Part shown: piece after piece, positions 20,908 through 32,599 of the stretch
Layout: each line of letters begins with the position of its first letter
Numbering within the stretch: the first letter of the stretch is position 1
Assembly (NCBI RefSeq): GCF_035594125.1
Contig: NC_087190.1
Coordinates: forward strand, 7,317,962 to 7,381,961
Direction of reading: 5' to 3'
DNA length: 64,000 nucleotides
From: Scylla paramamosain
Lineage: Eukaryota; Arthropoda; Malacostraca; Decapoda; Portunidae
Position numbers and translations under genes: made by a program
The notes under the pieces: generated by a model
The model's input: the letters and a program-made list of their open reading frames with translations, nothing else
Database searches by the model: none
What the model was told of the DNA's origin: nothing

Positions 20908-20995
<88 letters not shown>
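20908..20995. repeat. (AT)n microsatellite
   Basis: About 43 AT units, ~350 bp upstream of the first synthetase exon. Confidence 0.97.
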
Positions 20996-20996
<1 letters not shown>

Positions 20997-21074
20997 AATA
21001 TTAATATAAAAACAAAATTATGGTTTGGTTTAAACGTTATAAGTCACAAAAAAAGAAAATGCACACATTAAAAA

Positions 21075-21225
21075 GTAAGTGGAAAGAATCATAACAAACA
21101 CTTAATTGCTAAAGATGAGAGGGTTGTTATATTAATATATTAATTAACTAGCGAGGGGCTACTGACCCCAGTGATTCAGATATGTGGCGTTGTTCGTTAC
21201 GTGCCCAAGACACTGAACCTGTAGA
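21075..21225 (-). mobile_element. LINE-C 3' UTR fragment
   Basis: Matches the 3' UTR block of LINE-C (ggaaagaatcataacaa ... gcccaagacactgaacc), only ~115 bp upstream of the host exon. Confidence 0.55.
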
Positions 21226-21341
21226 CTCAAAACATATAATGGTGATCTACGTTCTTGAGATATATTTTCCTTACCAGCTGCATTTGTATTGTTTACATAA
21301 TGCCCTAATTATTATTAATTTAGGCATAATTCGTTTTACAG

Positions 21342-21503
21342 ATGAATACCAGCAAAAATGATCTGGGGAAGGAACCGCGGGTGTTGAGCTGGCAAGGTTG
21401 TAAATGTAAACCCTTGCCAACAATACCAGACAAGAACTTCGCTGTCTTCATGTTGGAAGCGATGGCGAAGGTAGTCGAGGGAGATGACGAAGCCATTGCC
21501 GTG
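21342..21503 (+). CDS. host gene exon 1 (coding): 4CL/luciferase-like acyl-CoA synthetase
   Basis: 54 codons beginning at an ATG that directly follows a good acceptor (cgttttacag|ATG) and ending at a donor (GCCGTG|GTGAGA). The peptide runs MNTSKNDLGKEPRVLSWQG..., then LPTIPDKNFAVFMLEAMAK and GDDEAIAV. The pattern LP.IPDKNFA.F.LE....GDDEAIAV is the usual N-terminus of 4-coumarate-CoA-ligase-like enzymes, and it joins in phase 0 to the exon at 37224 to read AIAV-VDAETGKKRTF. The ATG is a plausible translation start, since family members have ~45-55 residues before this junction; an upstream non-coding exon is then implied by the acceptor. These enzymes adenylate a carboxylic acid with ATP and transfer it to CoA, often in peroxisomes in animals. 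The substrate cannot be predicted from this part. Confidence 0.75.
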
Positions 21504-21721
21504 GTGAGAATTTCAAACAGTTGGCTTATGTTATAATTGTACTGGTAAGAAAAACACGTAAGGTAAGGTAGTGTAAACATGACATTCAGTACTCTGCTTT
21601 TTCAGAGAGAATGATAATGTCATGCTTCACAGGTTTTATTTCTGCCATGTTCTACCTTACCATTTCTGATAGAGGAGCTAGGTGAGGGGTATACAACATA
21701 GATAAATTTTGTTTGAGAAAG

Positions 21722-22150
21722 AGTCTGTAGTCGTAGCCAGATGGTGGAAAACTCGAAAGATTCAAGTGTGGGCACGAGAGCAGATTAAGTGGTTGCGGAC
21801 ATAGACGCAACATCCAGCATTATATTGCAAATGAGGATAGAGAAAGGAGGGAACAGAAAAGGCGCTACTGTCAGTTGCCTCAAACACCTGTGTTTCAGTA
21901 AGGAAAAGATGAGGTTTAGTAGAGGAGAGGCGGTGTTCTAGAGATTGAAAATTAGATCGTAGATCGCGAATGTTGCAGAAGTTAATGAAGAAAAGTTGAG
22001 GGGAATGTCAAGAAACTTACTGTTGCTACCAGAAGAGCAGTCCGACCTGGCGACATTTGTGGTCCCCTCCTCAAATAAGGGCTCCAAGTCTGGTGTAGGA
22101 ATCGCCATGATGATTTTGAATTTTGAGTAAAGGGTGTGTTTGTAATTAAT
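21722..22150 (-). mobile_element. LINE-A 5'-end fragment (endonuclease start)
   Basis: Minus-strand copy of the 5' part of LINE-A: end of the 5' leader, the ATG-GCGATTCC start (near 22105) and the first ~110 codons of the endonuclease (NFCNIRDLRSNFQSLEH-type reading, then FLTETQVFE). The 3' part is missing, which is the opposite of normal 5' truncation. Confidence 0.8.
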
Positions 22151-22186
22151 TAGTTTTGTGAGAAAGAAGAGAGTTGTCTTTAGACT

Positions 22187-25016
22187 GATTGATTTAGTTT
22201 ATTTCGCCGCAACATCACGGTCATATGGCACCACTACAAACCTTTAAAAGTGGCAAAAATTGCAGTTTTTAAAATATGGGTATTAAAAACTTATATTATA
22301 GGTATGGTAAAAATGTTAAAAGACCACTATGAAAGAAAATATAAAAAAAGGAAATGGAAAAAGCCATATAAAAGTTTGTGATAAAAATGAGAGGGTTGGT
22401 ATAGTAATGCTTTAGTTACTTTATTTCATTCAATTTAAATTTAGAGGGTACTGATGCCATTGACCCTGACCACTGTGTCTGGCATTGTTCGTTCCGTGCC
22501 CAAGACACTGACCCCACTGACCCAGATATTTGGCGCTGTTCGTTACATGCCCAAGACACTGATCCTGCTGACTCAGATATCTGGAAGGTCTCTTCCTCAT
22601 CACGACAGCAGAAAAGATATCGCTCCTGCAACTCCACCATACTGAGACACTCCACTAGAAAGTGTCGCACTGTAAGGGTAACTAATAAACAGTCATCACA
22701 AAATGGACTTCCCGGGACGTGAGGTAACCGTGAGTGAGACGTGTATGACCCGTCCGGAGAAAGGCCAGTGCAGTCTCTGAATGGTGCTCCTACACAAGGA
22801 CGTCCATGAACGGAGTTACTGAAGTTATCTCACCCGTCTTAGTGGTGACAACCAAATCCTCCCACCTGCCCTGCCAACATGAAACAACTGCCATCCTTTT
22901 ACTGGAGTATAAGTCATGTAAGAGAATGAGGGTGGAAACAGGAATTCGAGTAGCCGTCTCTTTAGCCAGTCTATTGGCCTTCTTATTCCCCGGAACTCCA
23001 ACTCCGATGTGCAGGGACCCAGGAAAATTCGACGTGGGAGCCTCTACGCTGTAAAAGGTAAAGCAACTCAAGAATCAATAAAACAAGTGGATGAAGGGAA
23101 GAAGGGCTAAAATGTTGAATAGCGAAAGAACAGTCGCTAAAAACAGTGAAATATGAGACGAGAAGATTAAAAATAATTCTTAAGGCTTGGATAATTGTAG
23201 AAAGCCCTGCCATAAAAAGAGAACCAACACCGAGGAGGCTAGCGCCTCGAATAAAGGAAGGAAAGAACACCAAATCCGATTCCATTGTCGGATTTTGATC
23301 CGTCCATAAATACAGGAATTGAGTCAATGTGTGGAATAATGTTCCAAGGATAATGCACGAGACTCAAAATCTCGTAAATTGTTCTTATAAAGAATATCAG
23401 GGCCACAGAGAGAAATGGGAATTGTCAATAACCAACTCTAGGATATCTACATATCCTGTCAAATATAAGTCCCAAGAAACGAGTTTCCTCCACACAAATT
23501 CTTCTGTCATATAAATGGAAATCTGAACACCACAAAGGTGGTATGAATGTAAGACTATAGTTTCCGAAGCCGAGAAACGAAATCACCGAGTTGCAGGCGA
23601 AATGCAACTTCCTCGCAATCAAAGGCATTCGGGCCACAGAAAGGGATTGACAAGTCATCGACATACAAGCTACCACGAACTCCTTCTGGAAGCACATCAG
23701 TGACACTTTTATACTTACAGAAAAAAGGGCGACACTGAGTATACCTCCCTGTGGCACACCTCAAGTGGGAGAACTTCAGACAGAACGGCCCCAATCAGTA
23801 CCCTTAAAAAACGATGAGATAAAAACTACTGTATAAAAATAGGGAGTCGGCCACGGAGATCGAACTAGAACAGAATAAGTAAAATCCCGTGGCACCAACA
23901 TGTGTCATATGCTTTCTCCAAATCAAAAAATACTGACATGATGGTGCTTACTGGCGAATGCTTCATATATAGAAGATACTAGAGATAAAAGAGCATCAGA
24001 CAAAGACAGCACATTTTCCTAAAAAATATATTGAACAGGTGATAAGTAACTCCCTCTCTCCAAATACCACATAAACGTGACATTTTATCCTAGCCAGCAA
24101 CATATAAATCCATGAAGTAAAGGAAATTGGACGCTAATTAGTGGCTAACTGATGATCTTTTCCAAGCTTTGAAATGGGAATAATTACATCCCAAGAGGAT
24201 GAAAAATCACCGATATTCCAAATAAAGTTATAGATGTCAAGTAAAAAGGTAAAAGCTTCATCGAACATGTGGGGTGAAAAAGGAATATGGGATGAATCAT
24301 GGCACTAGGAAAAAGCTATGCGTAAAGAAAAATGGGACATTATAAGACCATGGGAGGCAAAATTGACGCCAAGCGATTTGCAACGTCAAAGATGAAGTGC
24401 CATAGGTGCAGTTGGATCCTTTCTGGAGACACTAGCAAAGAGCTCAGCAAGCAGTCGGAAACTGTCGTAGCATCTGTCACCGTCCCTCAGTCATGGAACA
24501 CAACAGCTGGAGGTGTAAAATACCCCCCACATATCTTGTGGACCCCATTGAAGACCTTGGTGATTGGAGAGTAAACTGTGATGGAGAAGACATAACTTCC
24601 AAGAATCCTGCCAAGACCTCTTTAAGGTGCGACGGGCACGGGCACGCGCTTGTCGAAAAGCCTCCAAGCAGTGGATATCTCCACGATGCCGTCAAAGGTG
24701 AGAAAAGGCAGCACGCTCTTCTCGAACAGCGCCTGTACAATCCGCATTCCACTAGAGAACAGAACGTTTAGGAAACCGTCCAGAACTCTTGGAAACGGAC
24801 TGAAGTGCAGCAGAGTGTAAAACATCAGTGAAGTATGTTGCAGCCTCATCACAATTTCTTAACTTATCTACTAAGAGAGCAAGGGTTCTAAGTTCTGTGA
24901 ACAGCTGCCAATTCGCCTTATGTAGACGCCAACGGAGAGGACGTGACTGTGGTGCAAAATCAGTTGACTGTAATAAAATTGGGAAGTGACCGCTTCCATA
25001 TAGGTATGCTAAAACT
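22187..25016 (-). pseudogene. LINE-C copy (I-type, endonuclease end, RT, RNase H)
   Basis: A minus-strand LINE of the I type, degenerate. From the right: the endonuclease end (YGSGHFPI near 25000), a linker with EAFRQARARARRTLKE-type text near 24640, and RT fingers (IISIPKLGKDHQLATN-RPISFTSW, ~24100-24180). The palm follows: VSVFFDLEKAYDTCW near 23905, PQGGILSVALFSVSI near 23740 and YVDD at 23654-23665. Then RNase H (FMDGSKSD-type start near 23310, TDCSFAIQHF near 23130, SWVPAH-GV-GN-KANRLAKE at ~22960-23010). The 3' UTR (22187-22680) contains a ~60-bp minisatellite around GCCCAAGACACTGACCC and ends in an (AATC)n-like tail near 22187. RNase H and YVDD separate it clearly from LINE-A. Frameshifts and stops throughout. 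Confidence 0.8.
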
Positions 25017-25050
25017 TTCCAGTTAAAATCAAAAAGGGAATTAGAGGTAC

Positions 25051-25058
<8 letters not shown>

Positions 25059-25108
<50 letters not shown>
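25059..25108. repeat. (GA)n microsatellite
   Basis: About 24 GA units between the LINE-C copies. Confidence 0.95.
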
Positions 25109-25111
<3 letters not shown>

Positions 25112-25254
25112 ATCTATTGTTGTGAAAGTACCGGTTTGACTATGGAAATGGGTAATGTCCCCCTAACTTAAAATCTCTAATCCTGTATCCTGGTGGATAA
25201 AGAGGAAAGTAAAGAACTACGAGGGTTGACAGCGTCATCATCCCACAAAGGATT

Positions 25255-25740
25255 GCGACCACTGATTGAGTGATTGATTGATTAATTAATTAAAGTTGGG
25301 GCGCCAGAACATCACGGTAATATGGCACCGCTACAAACCTTTAAAAGCAACAGAGATTGCAGTTTAAAATGCTGATATTAAAAACGAAATTGTATACTAA
25401 AAATGTTAAAACTACTAAAAAACGTAAACATTAAGAAAGGAAATGGGAAGAAACTTAAAAAGCTTAATTGCTAAAAATGAGAGGGTTGGTATAGTAATGT
25501 TTCAATTAATTAGTTTGATATTAAGTGAGGGGGTACTGACCGCAGTGACTCAGACCACTGTGTCTAGCAGTTGTTCGTCCCTTTCCCAAGACACTGACCC
25601 CATTGACCCAGGTATCTGGCGTTGTTCATTACCTGCCCAAGACACTGACCCAGGCCCCAAGATCCAGTGTTATTCGTTACGTGTTTTCCTCAATTGCCTC
25701 CATGTTTTCCCAGTGCAAGGATGAAGTTCTACCCAATACT
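25255..25740 (-). mobile_element. second LINE-C 3' UTR copy
   Basis: Minus-strand 3' end parallel to 22187-22600: gattgattgattaattaatta tail, catcacggtaatatggcaccgctacaaacc, gagagggttggtatagtaatg, and three units around CCCAAGACACTGACCC. It contains no coding sequence, so it is a strongly 5'-truncated insertion. Confidence 0.75.
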
Positions 25741-25759
25741 ATATAACTGATAAAATAAA

Positions 25760-26900
25760 TAGATTGATTGATTTAGCTTATGGCGCTGCAACATCCCAAT
25801 ATCGCGGTCATATGGCGCAGATACAAAAATAAAATAAACAAAAGTCAAAGTAAAAGACCAGCCTTCTCCACAAACTTAAGATTACATCCTTCAGTTACGT
25901 CCTGATAATGTTCAACGTTGTTGGACCTACACTGTTCGTAGCCACAGAAAGCTGAGATTGAGTAGCTTGTGTGGAGATAGCTACCCACAAATGAGTTTCT
26001 GAAACTTCTGAAAAGACCGGAGGAGGAGGAATCCTCGGCCTAGACGAATTGGTATCATTCCTGGAGGAGGACTGATTAGGAATTTAGGTAGAGAAATCCT
26101 CCATATCCATTTTGGATGTAGAGAAATCACTTTGATTAATAACTTCATCTGACATTCCCAAAGGGATTTTTCTAGGGACTCTGCAGACCCCCGGGAACGT
26201 TTCTGGTGAGAGTGAGAAGGAAGCGTGGAAAAGTTGTCAGTATGTGTCTGTGGAGGCTTAAGGTCTTGGGAGTCGTTCGTGTTTGGGAATCCATGGAGGC
26301 GTGGACTTCCGCAATGTGAGCTTTTGTACGAGGAGCCTGTAAGATATAGCTGGTGAAGATGCAGTGGAGGGCTTTCCTGAAGACGAAATGGAGGGCTTGG
26401 CTAAACATGAAGTGGAGGGCTCGTCTGAAGATGCAGAGGAGATGACACTTTCCAAAACAGGAAACTTGTTGCAGGCGGAAACTGAAGGGGAGATATCCTC
26501 ACAAAAACGGGATTGATTGATTGATGGCTGAAGAAGGCGGGAAGGTGTTACAGCCTTATTACCTGTAGTAGAGGTAGAACTGAAGTGGAGTGAGGAGGCG
26601 TTTGTTTTTGTCCCACTATCCTTCCTGCCTGGCATTTCCTAGACTAATGAATTGAGAATTAGCCAATTTAAGAATGTCCTGTTCAAGACGGTACCTCCAA
26701 CATGGTAGAGAACGTAGTGGATGAGCTTCTCTGCAGAAGAAATAAGGTTCTGATTCGCATTCATGACTAAGGTGTGAGTCAAGGGCAGAGCAGTGACAGC
26801 ACAGAGGACTATTTGTACAGTTGTTCCTCCCATGACCGAACTCGTAACATCGGTAACATTGCAATGATCGATGAAAGCCTTTAATGGGAGAGAAAGTGGA
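25760..26900 (-). pseudogene. LINE-C-type ORF1 (gag-like with zinc knuckles)
   Basis: A minus-strand nucleic-acid-binding ORF1. At 26616-26864 a cysteine-rich block reads MQCYRCYEFGHGRNNC, then CCHCSALDSHLSHEC, i.e. CCHC knuckles (C-x2-C-x4-H-x4-C). Next, in another frame, a Ser/Thr-rich tail follows (MPGRKDSGTKTNASSLHFS, then SPSVSACNKFPVLESV), ending near 26100. The 25760 end repeats the LINE-C tail motif (gattgattgatttag-ttatggcgctgcaacat). ORF1 proteins of I-type LINEs coat the RNA. Broken by a frameshift at ~26635. It may be the 5' part of the copy at 22187, separated by the 25255-25740 insertion, or a separate copy. Confidence 0.6.
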
Positions 26901-26984
26901 CCGATCTTAACATGCTCTGGCAGAAAAAAAAAAAAAAGTAAGCATTGCCTCTATCTAATCTTGGCCACTCGTTGAACATAGCAG

Positions 26985-29900
26985 GAGGAGGCAGTAGACA
27001 CCTGCCGAAACGATAATTACTCCCAGTGAGGTCTAAAGCACTGTTCACAGGGTGCTGTGAACTTATCATTAAACCCAGCTGTGACCTCACTGAACGTTTC
27101 CCTTTGTGTCTCACAACACAAGGGGGCAGTCACAGCCTGCCCTCTAAGGACAACTCCCTTCCTCCACACAAAACTACAAGCACCTAATAACACACACACC
27201 CTTCACTCAAAAATTTTAAAATCATCATGGCGACTCCTACACCAGCCTCGGAGTCCCCATCTGGGGAGGGGACCATAAATGTCCCAAGGTCAGACTGCCT
27301 TTCCGTCGACGACCCTAAGTGTATTGATAGCCCCCTCAACTTTTTCTTCATTAACTTCTGCAACATTCGCAGTCTAAGATCTAATTTTCAATCTGTAGAA
27401 CACCACCTCTCCTCTTCTAAACCTCATCTTCTTTTCCTCACTGAAACTCAGGTGTCTGAGGCAACTGACAGTAGCCCCTTTTCTGTTCCGTCCTACTTTC
27501 TCTATCCTCATTTTCGATCCAAAGCTGGATGTTTATGTGCGCAATGACTTAACACTGCTCTCGTGACCACGCTCTTGAATCTTCCGAGTTTTCCACCATC
27601 TGGCTACGACTACAGAGTCACTCTCATACTAAATTTATCTGTGCTGTATACCTCCCACCTAACTCCTCTAACTTTAAGAAATTCTTTGACTACTTAACTT
27701 CCAAAGTGGAGCACATTCTGACCCTCTTCCCTTTTGCAGAGATCTCCATTCTTGGAGAATTCAATGTTCACCACCAGCTTTGGCTTTCCTCTCCCTTCAC
27801 TGACCATCCTGGTGAACTAGCCTACAACTTTGCTATCCTCCATGACCTAGAGGAATTGGCGCAACACCCTACTCGTATTCCTGACCGTCTTGGAGATACG
27901 CCCAACATTCTTGACCTTTTCCTGACCTCTAATCCTTCTGCTTATGCTGTCACCCTTTCTTCTCCGTTGGGCTCCTCCGATCACAATCTCATATCTTTAT
28001 CTTGTCCTATCACTCCAATCCCTCCTCAGGAACCCCCTAAGCGAAGGTGCCTCTGGTGTTTTGCCTCTGCTAGTTGGGGGGACCTGAGGAGGTATTTTGC
28101 TGATTTTCCTTGGAATGACTACTGCTTCCTTGTTAGAGACCCGTCTTTGTGTGCTGAGCGCATAACAGAGGTGATAGTGTCTGGCATGGAGGCATACATT
28201 CCTCACTCTTTTTCTCGTCCTAAACCTTCTAAACCCTGGTTTAACACAGCTTGTTCTTGTGCTATACATGATAGAGAGGTGGCCCACAAAAGGTACTTAA
28301 GCCTTCCATCACCAGAATCTCATGCACTTTATATTTCTGCCCGGAACCATGCCAAGTCTGTTCTCCAACTAGCCAAAAACTCCTCCATTAACAGAAAATG
28401 TCAAAACCTTTCAAGATCTAACTCCCCTCGTGATTTCTGGCATCTAGCCAAAAATATCTCCATTAACTTTGCTTCTTCTTCTTTCCCTCCTCTATTTCAA
28501 CGAGATGGCACCACTGCTATCACATCTATTTCTAAAGCTGAACTCTTTGCTCAAACCTTTGCTAAAAACTCTACCTTGGACGATTCTGGGCTTGTTCCTC
28601 CCTCTCCTCCACCCTCTGACTACTTCATGCCACCTATTAAAATTCTTCGCAATGATGTTTTCCATGCCCTCGCTAGCCTAAACCCTCGGAAGGCTTATGG
28701 ACTTGATGGGGTCTCTCCTATTGTTCTCCGAAACTATGCCTCCGTGCTTGCACCTTGCCTAGTCAAACTCTTTCAGCTTTGTCTGTTAACATCTACCTTT
28801 CCTTCTTGCTGGAAGTTTGCCTACATTCAACCTGTTCCTAAAAAGGGTGACCGTTCTAATCCCTCAAACTACCGTCCTATTGCTTTAATTTCCTGCCTAT
28901 CTAAAGTTTTTGAATCTCTCCTCAACAGGAAGATTCTTAAACATCTATCACTTCACAACCTTCTATCTGATCGCCAGTATGGGTTCCGTCAAGGCCGCTC
29001 TTCTGGTGATCTTCTGGCTTTCCTTACTGAGTCTTGGTCATCCTCTTTTAGAGATTTTGGTGAAACTTTTGCTGTTGCCTTGGACATATCAAAAGCTTTT
29101 GATAGAGTCTGGCACAAAGCTTTTATTTCCAAACTACCCTCCTACGGTTTCTATCTTTCTCTCTGTAACTTCATCTCAAGTTTTCTTTCTGACCATTCTA
29201 TTGCTGCTGTGGTAGACGGTCACTGTTCTTCTCCTAAATCTATTAACAGTGGTGTTCCTCAGGGTTCTGTCCTGTCACCCACTCTCTCCTTATTATTCAT
29301 TAATGATCTAAACCAAACTTCTTGTCCTATCTACTCCTACGCTGATGATACCATCCTGCACTTTTCCACGTCTTTTCATAGACGTCCAACCCTTCAGGAG
29401 GTAAACATATCACGCAGGGAAGCCACAGAACGCCCGACTTCTGATCTTTCTAAAATTTCTGATTGGGGCAGAGCAAACTTGGTATTGTTCAATACCTCAA
29501 AAACTCAATTCCTCCATCTATCAACTCGACATAACCTTCCAGACAATTATCCCCTCTTCTTCAATGACACTCAACTGTCCCCCTCTTCTACACTGAACAT
29601 CCTCGGTCTGTCCTTTACTTATAATCTGAACTGGAAACTTCACATCTCATCTCCAGCTAAAACAGCTTCTATGAATTTAGGTGTTCTGAGACGTCTCCGC
29701 CAGTTTTTCTCACTCCCCCCAGCTGCCAACTCTGTACAAGGGCCTTATCCGTCCATGTATGGAGTATGCTTCACATGTCTGGGGGGGTTCCACTCATACT
29801 GCTCTTCTAGACAGGGTGGAATCAAAAGCTTTTCGTCTCATCAACTCCTCTCCTCTAACTGAATATCTTCAGCCTCTCTCTCACCGCCGCAATGTTGTAT

Positions 29901-30292
29901 ATCTAGCTGTCTTCTTCTGCTATTTTCATGCTAACTGCTCTTCTGATCTTGCTAACTGCATGCCTCCCCTCCTTCCGCGGCCTCGCTGCACAAGACTTTC
30001 TTCTTTCTCTCACCCCTATTCTGTCCACCTCTCTAATGCAAGAGTTAACCAGTATTCTCAATCATTCATCCCTTTCTCTGGTAAACTCTGGAACTCCCTG
30101 CTTGCTTCTGTATTTCCACCTTCCTATGACTTGAATTCCTTCAAGAGGTAGATTTCAAGACACTTATCCATCAATTTTTGACCACTCCTTTGACCCTTTT
30201 ATGGGACTGGCATTTCAGTGGGCATTTTTTTTATTAGATTTTTGTTGCCCTTGGCCAGTGTCCTTCCTACATAAAAAAAAAAAAAGTAACTG
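26985..30292 (+). mobile_element. LINE-A, full-length, almost intact ORF
   Basis: 5' leader starts at GGAGGAGGCAGTAGACACCTGCC (26983), the ORF ATG is at 27227 and the 3' end is CTTCCTACATAAAAAAAAAAAA (to 30285). A single protein of ~985 residues is expected. Here it is split by a 5-base deletion near 27527 (AGCTGGATG-TTTATG), giving a 106-codon start (27227-27547). A 718-codon frame (27706-29862) then covers the endonuclease end, linker and RT, with SSDHNL near 27975, [11 protein letters not shown] at ~29250 and SYADD at ~29337. An extra C near 29710 shifts the C-terminal part into the 29759-30151 frame. Best template in the window for describing the family, but not translatable as one protein. 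Confidence 0.9.
27706..29862 (+). pseudogene. LINE-A endonuclease/reverse transcriptase ORF (718 codons)
   Basis: Longest open frame in the window. Residues 1-110 are the C-terminal part of an apurinic-type endonuclease ([14 protein letters not shown] carries the catalytic D/N block, here D to E in GEF; other copies have GDF; SSDHNL is the final His block). Residues 110-340 are a linker with a Pro/Ser-rich stretch. Residues ~340-620 are reverse transcriptase ([67 protein letters not shown]). After that the frame leaves the family reading. In LINEs this protein nicks target DNA and copies its own RNA there. No RNase H or ORF1 was found for this family. Confidence 0.85.
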
Positions 30293-30299
30293 AAGGTTG

Positions 30300-30650
30300 T
30301 AATCTTTTGATAATTCGTACAGGTCCTGTTTGTAAATATGTCCTTAACAGTAACTGAATGTTCGCTGTGGCTTGAGGGATTCAAAGATCTCATGAGAAGA
30401 GCAAAGTAGATGGAGGAACATCATCGCCTGCGTTAAATATTCAGCCAGGATCGACACACCTTTACGGCATTTCTTAATGTTATTTGTAGGGAGCACTCCT
30501 ATCTCCTTTTATAGATATTTAGCAGCGTGAATAAAGCTTCTTTGACCTTCTCTATAATATGCGAGAAACCAGTAAGGTGTTGGTGGGTGGCGAACTTCGG
30601 GAGCACGTTCTTCAGCATCATCAAAGACATTAGGACAGTAATCATTTTCG
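30300..30650. other. no gene recognised
   Basis: Spacer between two LINE-A copies; no feature recognised. Confidence 0.4.
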
Positions 30651-30652
30651 CA

Positions 30653-32540
30653 GTTAGGAGGAGGCAGTAGGCAACTGCCGAAACGAAAATTACTCCCAGT
30701 GAGGTCTAAAGCAGTGGATCAGAAGGTCCTGAACTTATCATTAAAACAAGCTGTGACCTCACTGAACGTTTCCCTTTGTGTCTCACATCACAAGGGGGCA
30801 GTCACAGCCTGCTCTCTAATGAAAACTCTCTTCCTCCACACAAAATAAAACACACATATCCTTCACTGAAAAATTTAAAATTATCATTGCGACTCCTACA
30901 CCAGACTCGGAGTCTCCATCTGGGGAGGCGACCACAAATGTCCCCAGGTCGAACTGCTCTTCTGATAACGACCCTAAGTGTCTTGACACCCCCCTCTACT
31001 TTTTTCTTCATTAACTACTGCACCATTCGCGGTCTAAGATCTAATTTTCAGTATGTAGAACACTACCTCTCCTCTTCTAAACCTCATCTTCTTTTCCTCA
31101 TTGAAACTCACTACTGACCGAAACGACTACAGAGTCACTCTCAAAACTAAATTTATTTGTGCTGTATACCTCTCACCTAACTCCTCTGATTATAAGAAAT
31201 TCTTTGACTACTTAAAGTGGAGCACATTCTGACTCTCTTCCCTCTTGCAGAGATCTCCATTCTCAGAGACTTCAATGTTCACCACCAGCTTTGGCTTTCC
31301 TCTCCCTTCATTGACCCTCCTGGTGAACTAGCCTTCAACTTTGCTGTCCTCCATGATCTAGAGCAATTGGTGCATCACCCTACTCGTATTCCTGACCGTC
31401 TTGGAGATACGCCCAACATTCTTGACCTTTTCCTGACCGCTAATCTTGCTTATGCTGCCACCATCTCTTTTCCGTTGGGCTCCTCCGACCACAATCTCAA
31501 TCTGTATCTTGTCCTATCGCTCCAATCCCTCCTCAAGATGCCCCTAACCGAAGGTGCCTCTGGCGTTTTGCGACTCTGATAGTTGGGGGGACCTGAGGAG
31601 GTATTTTGCTGATTTTCCTTGGAATGACTACTGCTTCCGTGTCAGAGACCCGTCTTTGTGTGCTGAGCGCATAACAGAGTTGATAGTGACTCACTCACTC
31701 ACCTCACTCTTTTTCTTGACCTAAACCTTCTAGGCCTTGGTTTAACACAGCTTGTTCTCGTGCTATACATGATAAAGAGGTGGCCCACAAAGCTTACTTA
31801 AGCCTTCCATCACCAGAATCTCATTCACTTTATATTTCTGCCCAAAACCATGCCAAGTCTGTTCTCCAACTAGCCAAAAACTCCTTCATTAACAGAAAGA
31901 GTCAAAATCTTTCAAGATTTAACTCCCCTCGTGAGTTCTGGCATCTAGCCAAAAAATATCTCCAATAACTTTGCTTCTTTTTCTTTCTCTCCTTTATTTC
32001 AACCAGATGGCACCACTGCTATCACATCTATTTCTAAAGCTGAACTCTTCGCTCAAACCTATGCTAAAAACTCTATCTTGGACGATTGTGGGCTTGTTCC
32101 TCCCTCTCCTCCACCCTATCACTACTTCATGCTACCTATTAATTCTTCGCAATCCTCCGCAATCCTCCACCCTTTGACTACTTCATGCTACCTATTAATT
32201 CTTCGCAATGATGTTTTCCATGCTCTTGCTAGCCTAAACCTTCGGAGGGCTTGTGGACCTGATGGGGTCCTCTTATTGTTCTCCGAAACTGTGCCTCTGT
32301 GCTTGCACCTTGCCTAAGTCAAACTCTTTCAGCTCTGTCTGTCAACATTTACCTTTTCTTCTTGCTGGAGGTTTGCCTACATTCAGTCTGTTCCTAAAAA
32401 GGGTGTCCGTTCTAATCCCTCAAACTACCGTCCTATTGCTTTAATTTCCTGCCTATCTAAAGTTTTTTAATCTATCCTCAACAGGAAGATTCTTAAACAT
32501 CTATCACTTCAAAACCTTCTGATCGCCAGTATGCCAGTAT
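30653..32540 (+). mobile_element. LINE-A, 5' end intact, 3' half missing
   Basis: Starts with the family leader (ggaggaggcagtaggcaactgcc) and runs through the endonuclease and linker into the first RT blocks (GCCTATCTAAAGTTTTTTAATC), then stops abruptly at ~32540 within the RT fingers. Contains an internal direct repeat (tccaccctw-ctacttcatgctacctattaattcttcgcaat twice at ~32110-32210), deletions and frameshifts. Loss of the 3' end cannot come from ordinary target-primed insertion. Confidence 0.85.
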
Positions 32541-32599
32541 ATTGCGTGATGTTGTGTGGCGTTCGTTGATCCCTTTACTTTCTAGAACGTGAATGTTTT

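Noticed and set aside
27997..28287. Arg-rich frame opposite the LINE-A linker, repeated at 5879, 11704, 40448 and 52984 ([15 protein letters not shown]...)
   Set aside because: It is an antisense shadow of a conserved LINE-A coding stretch; its conservation follows from the sense strand.
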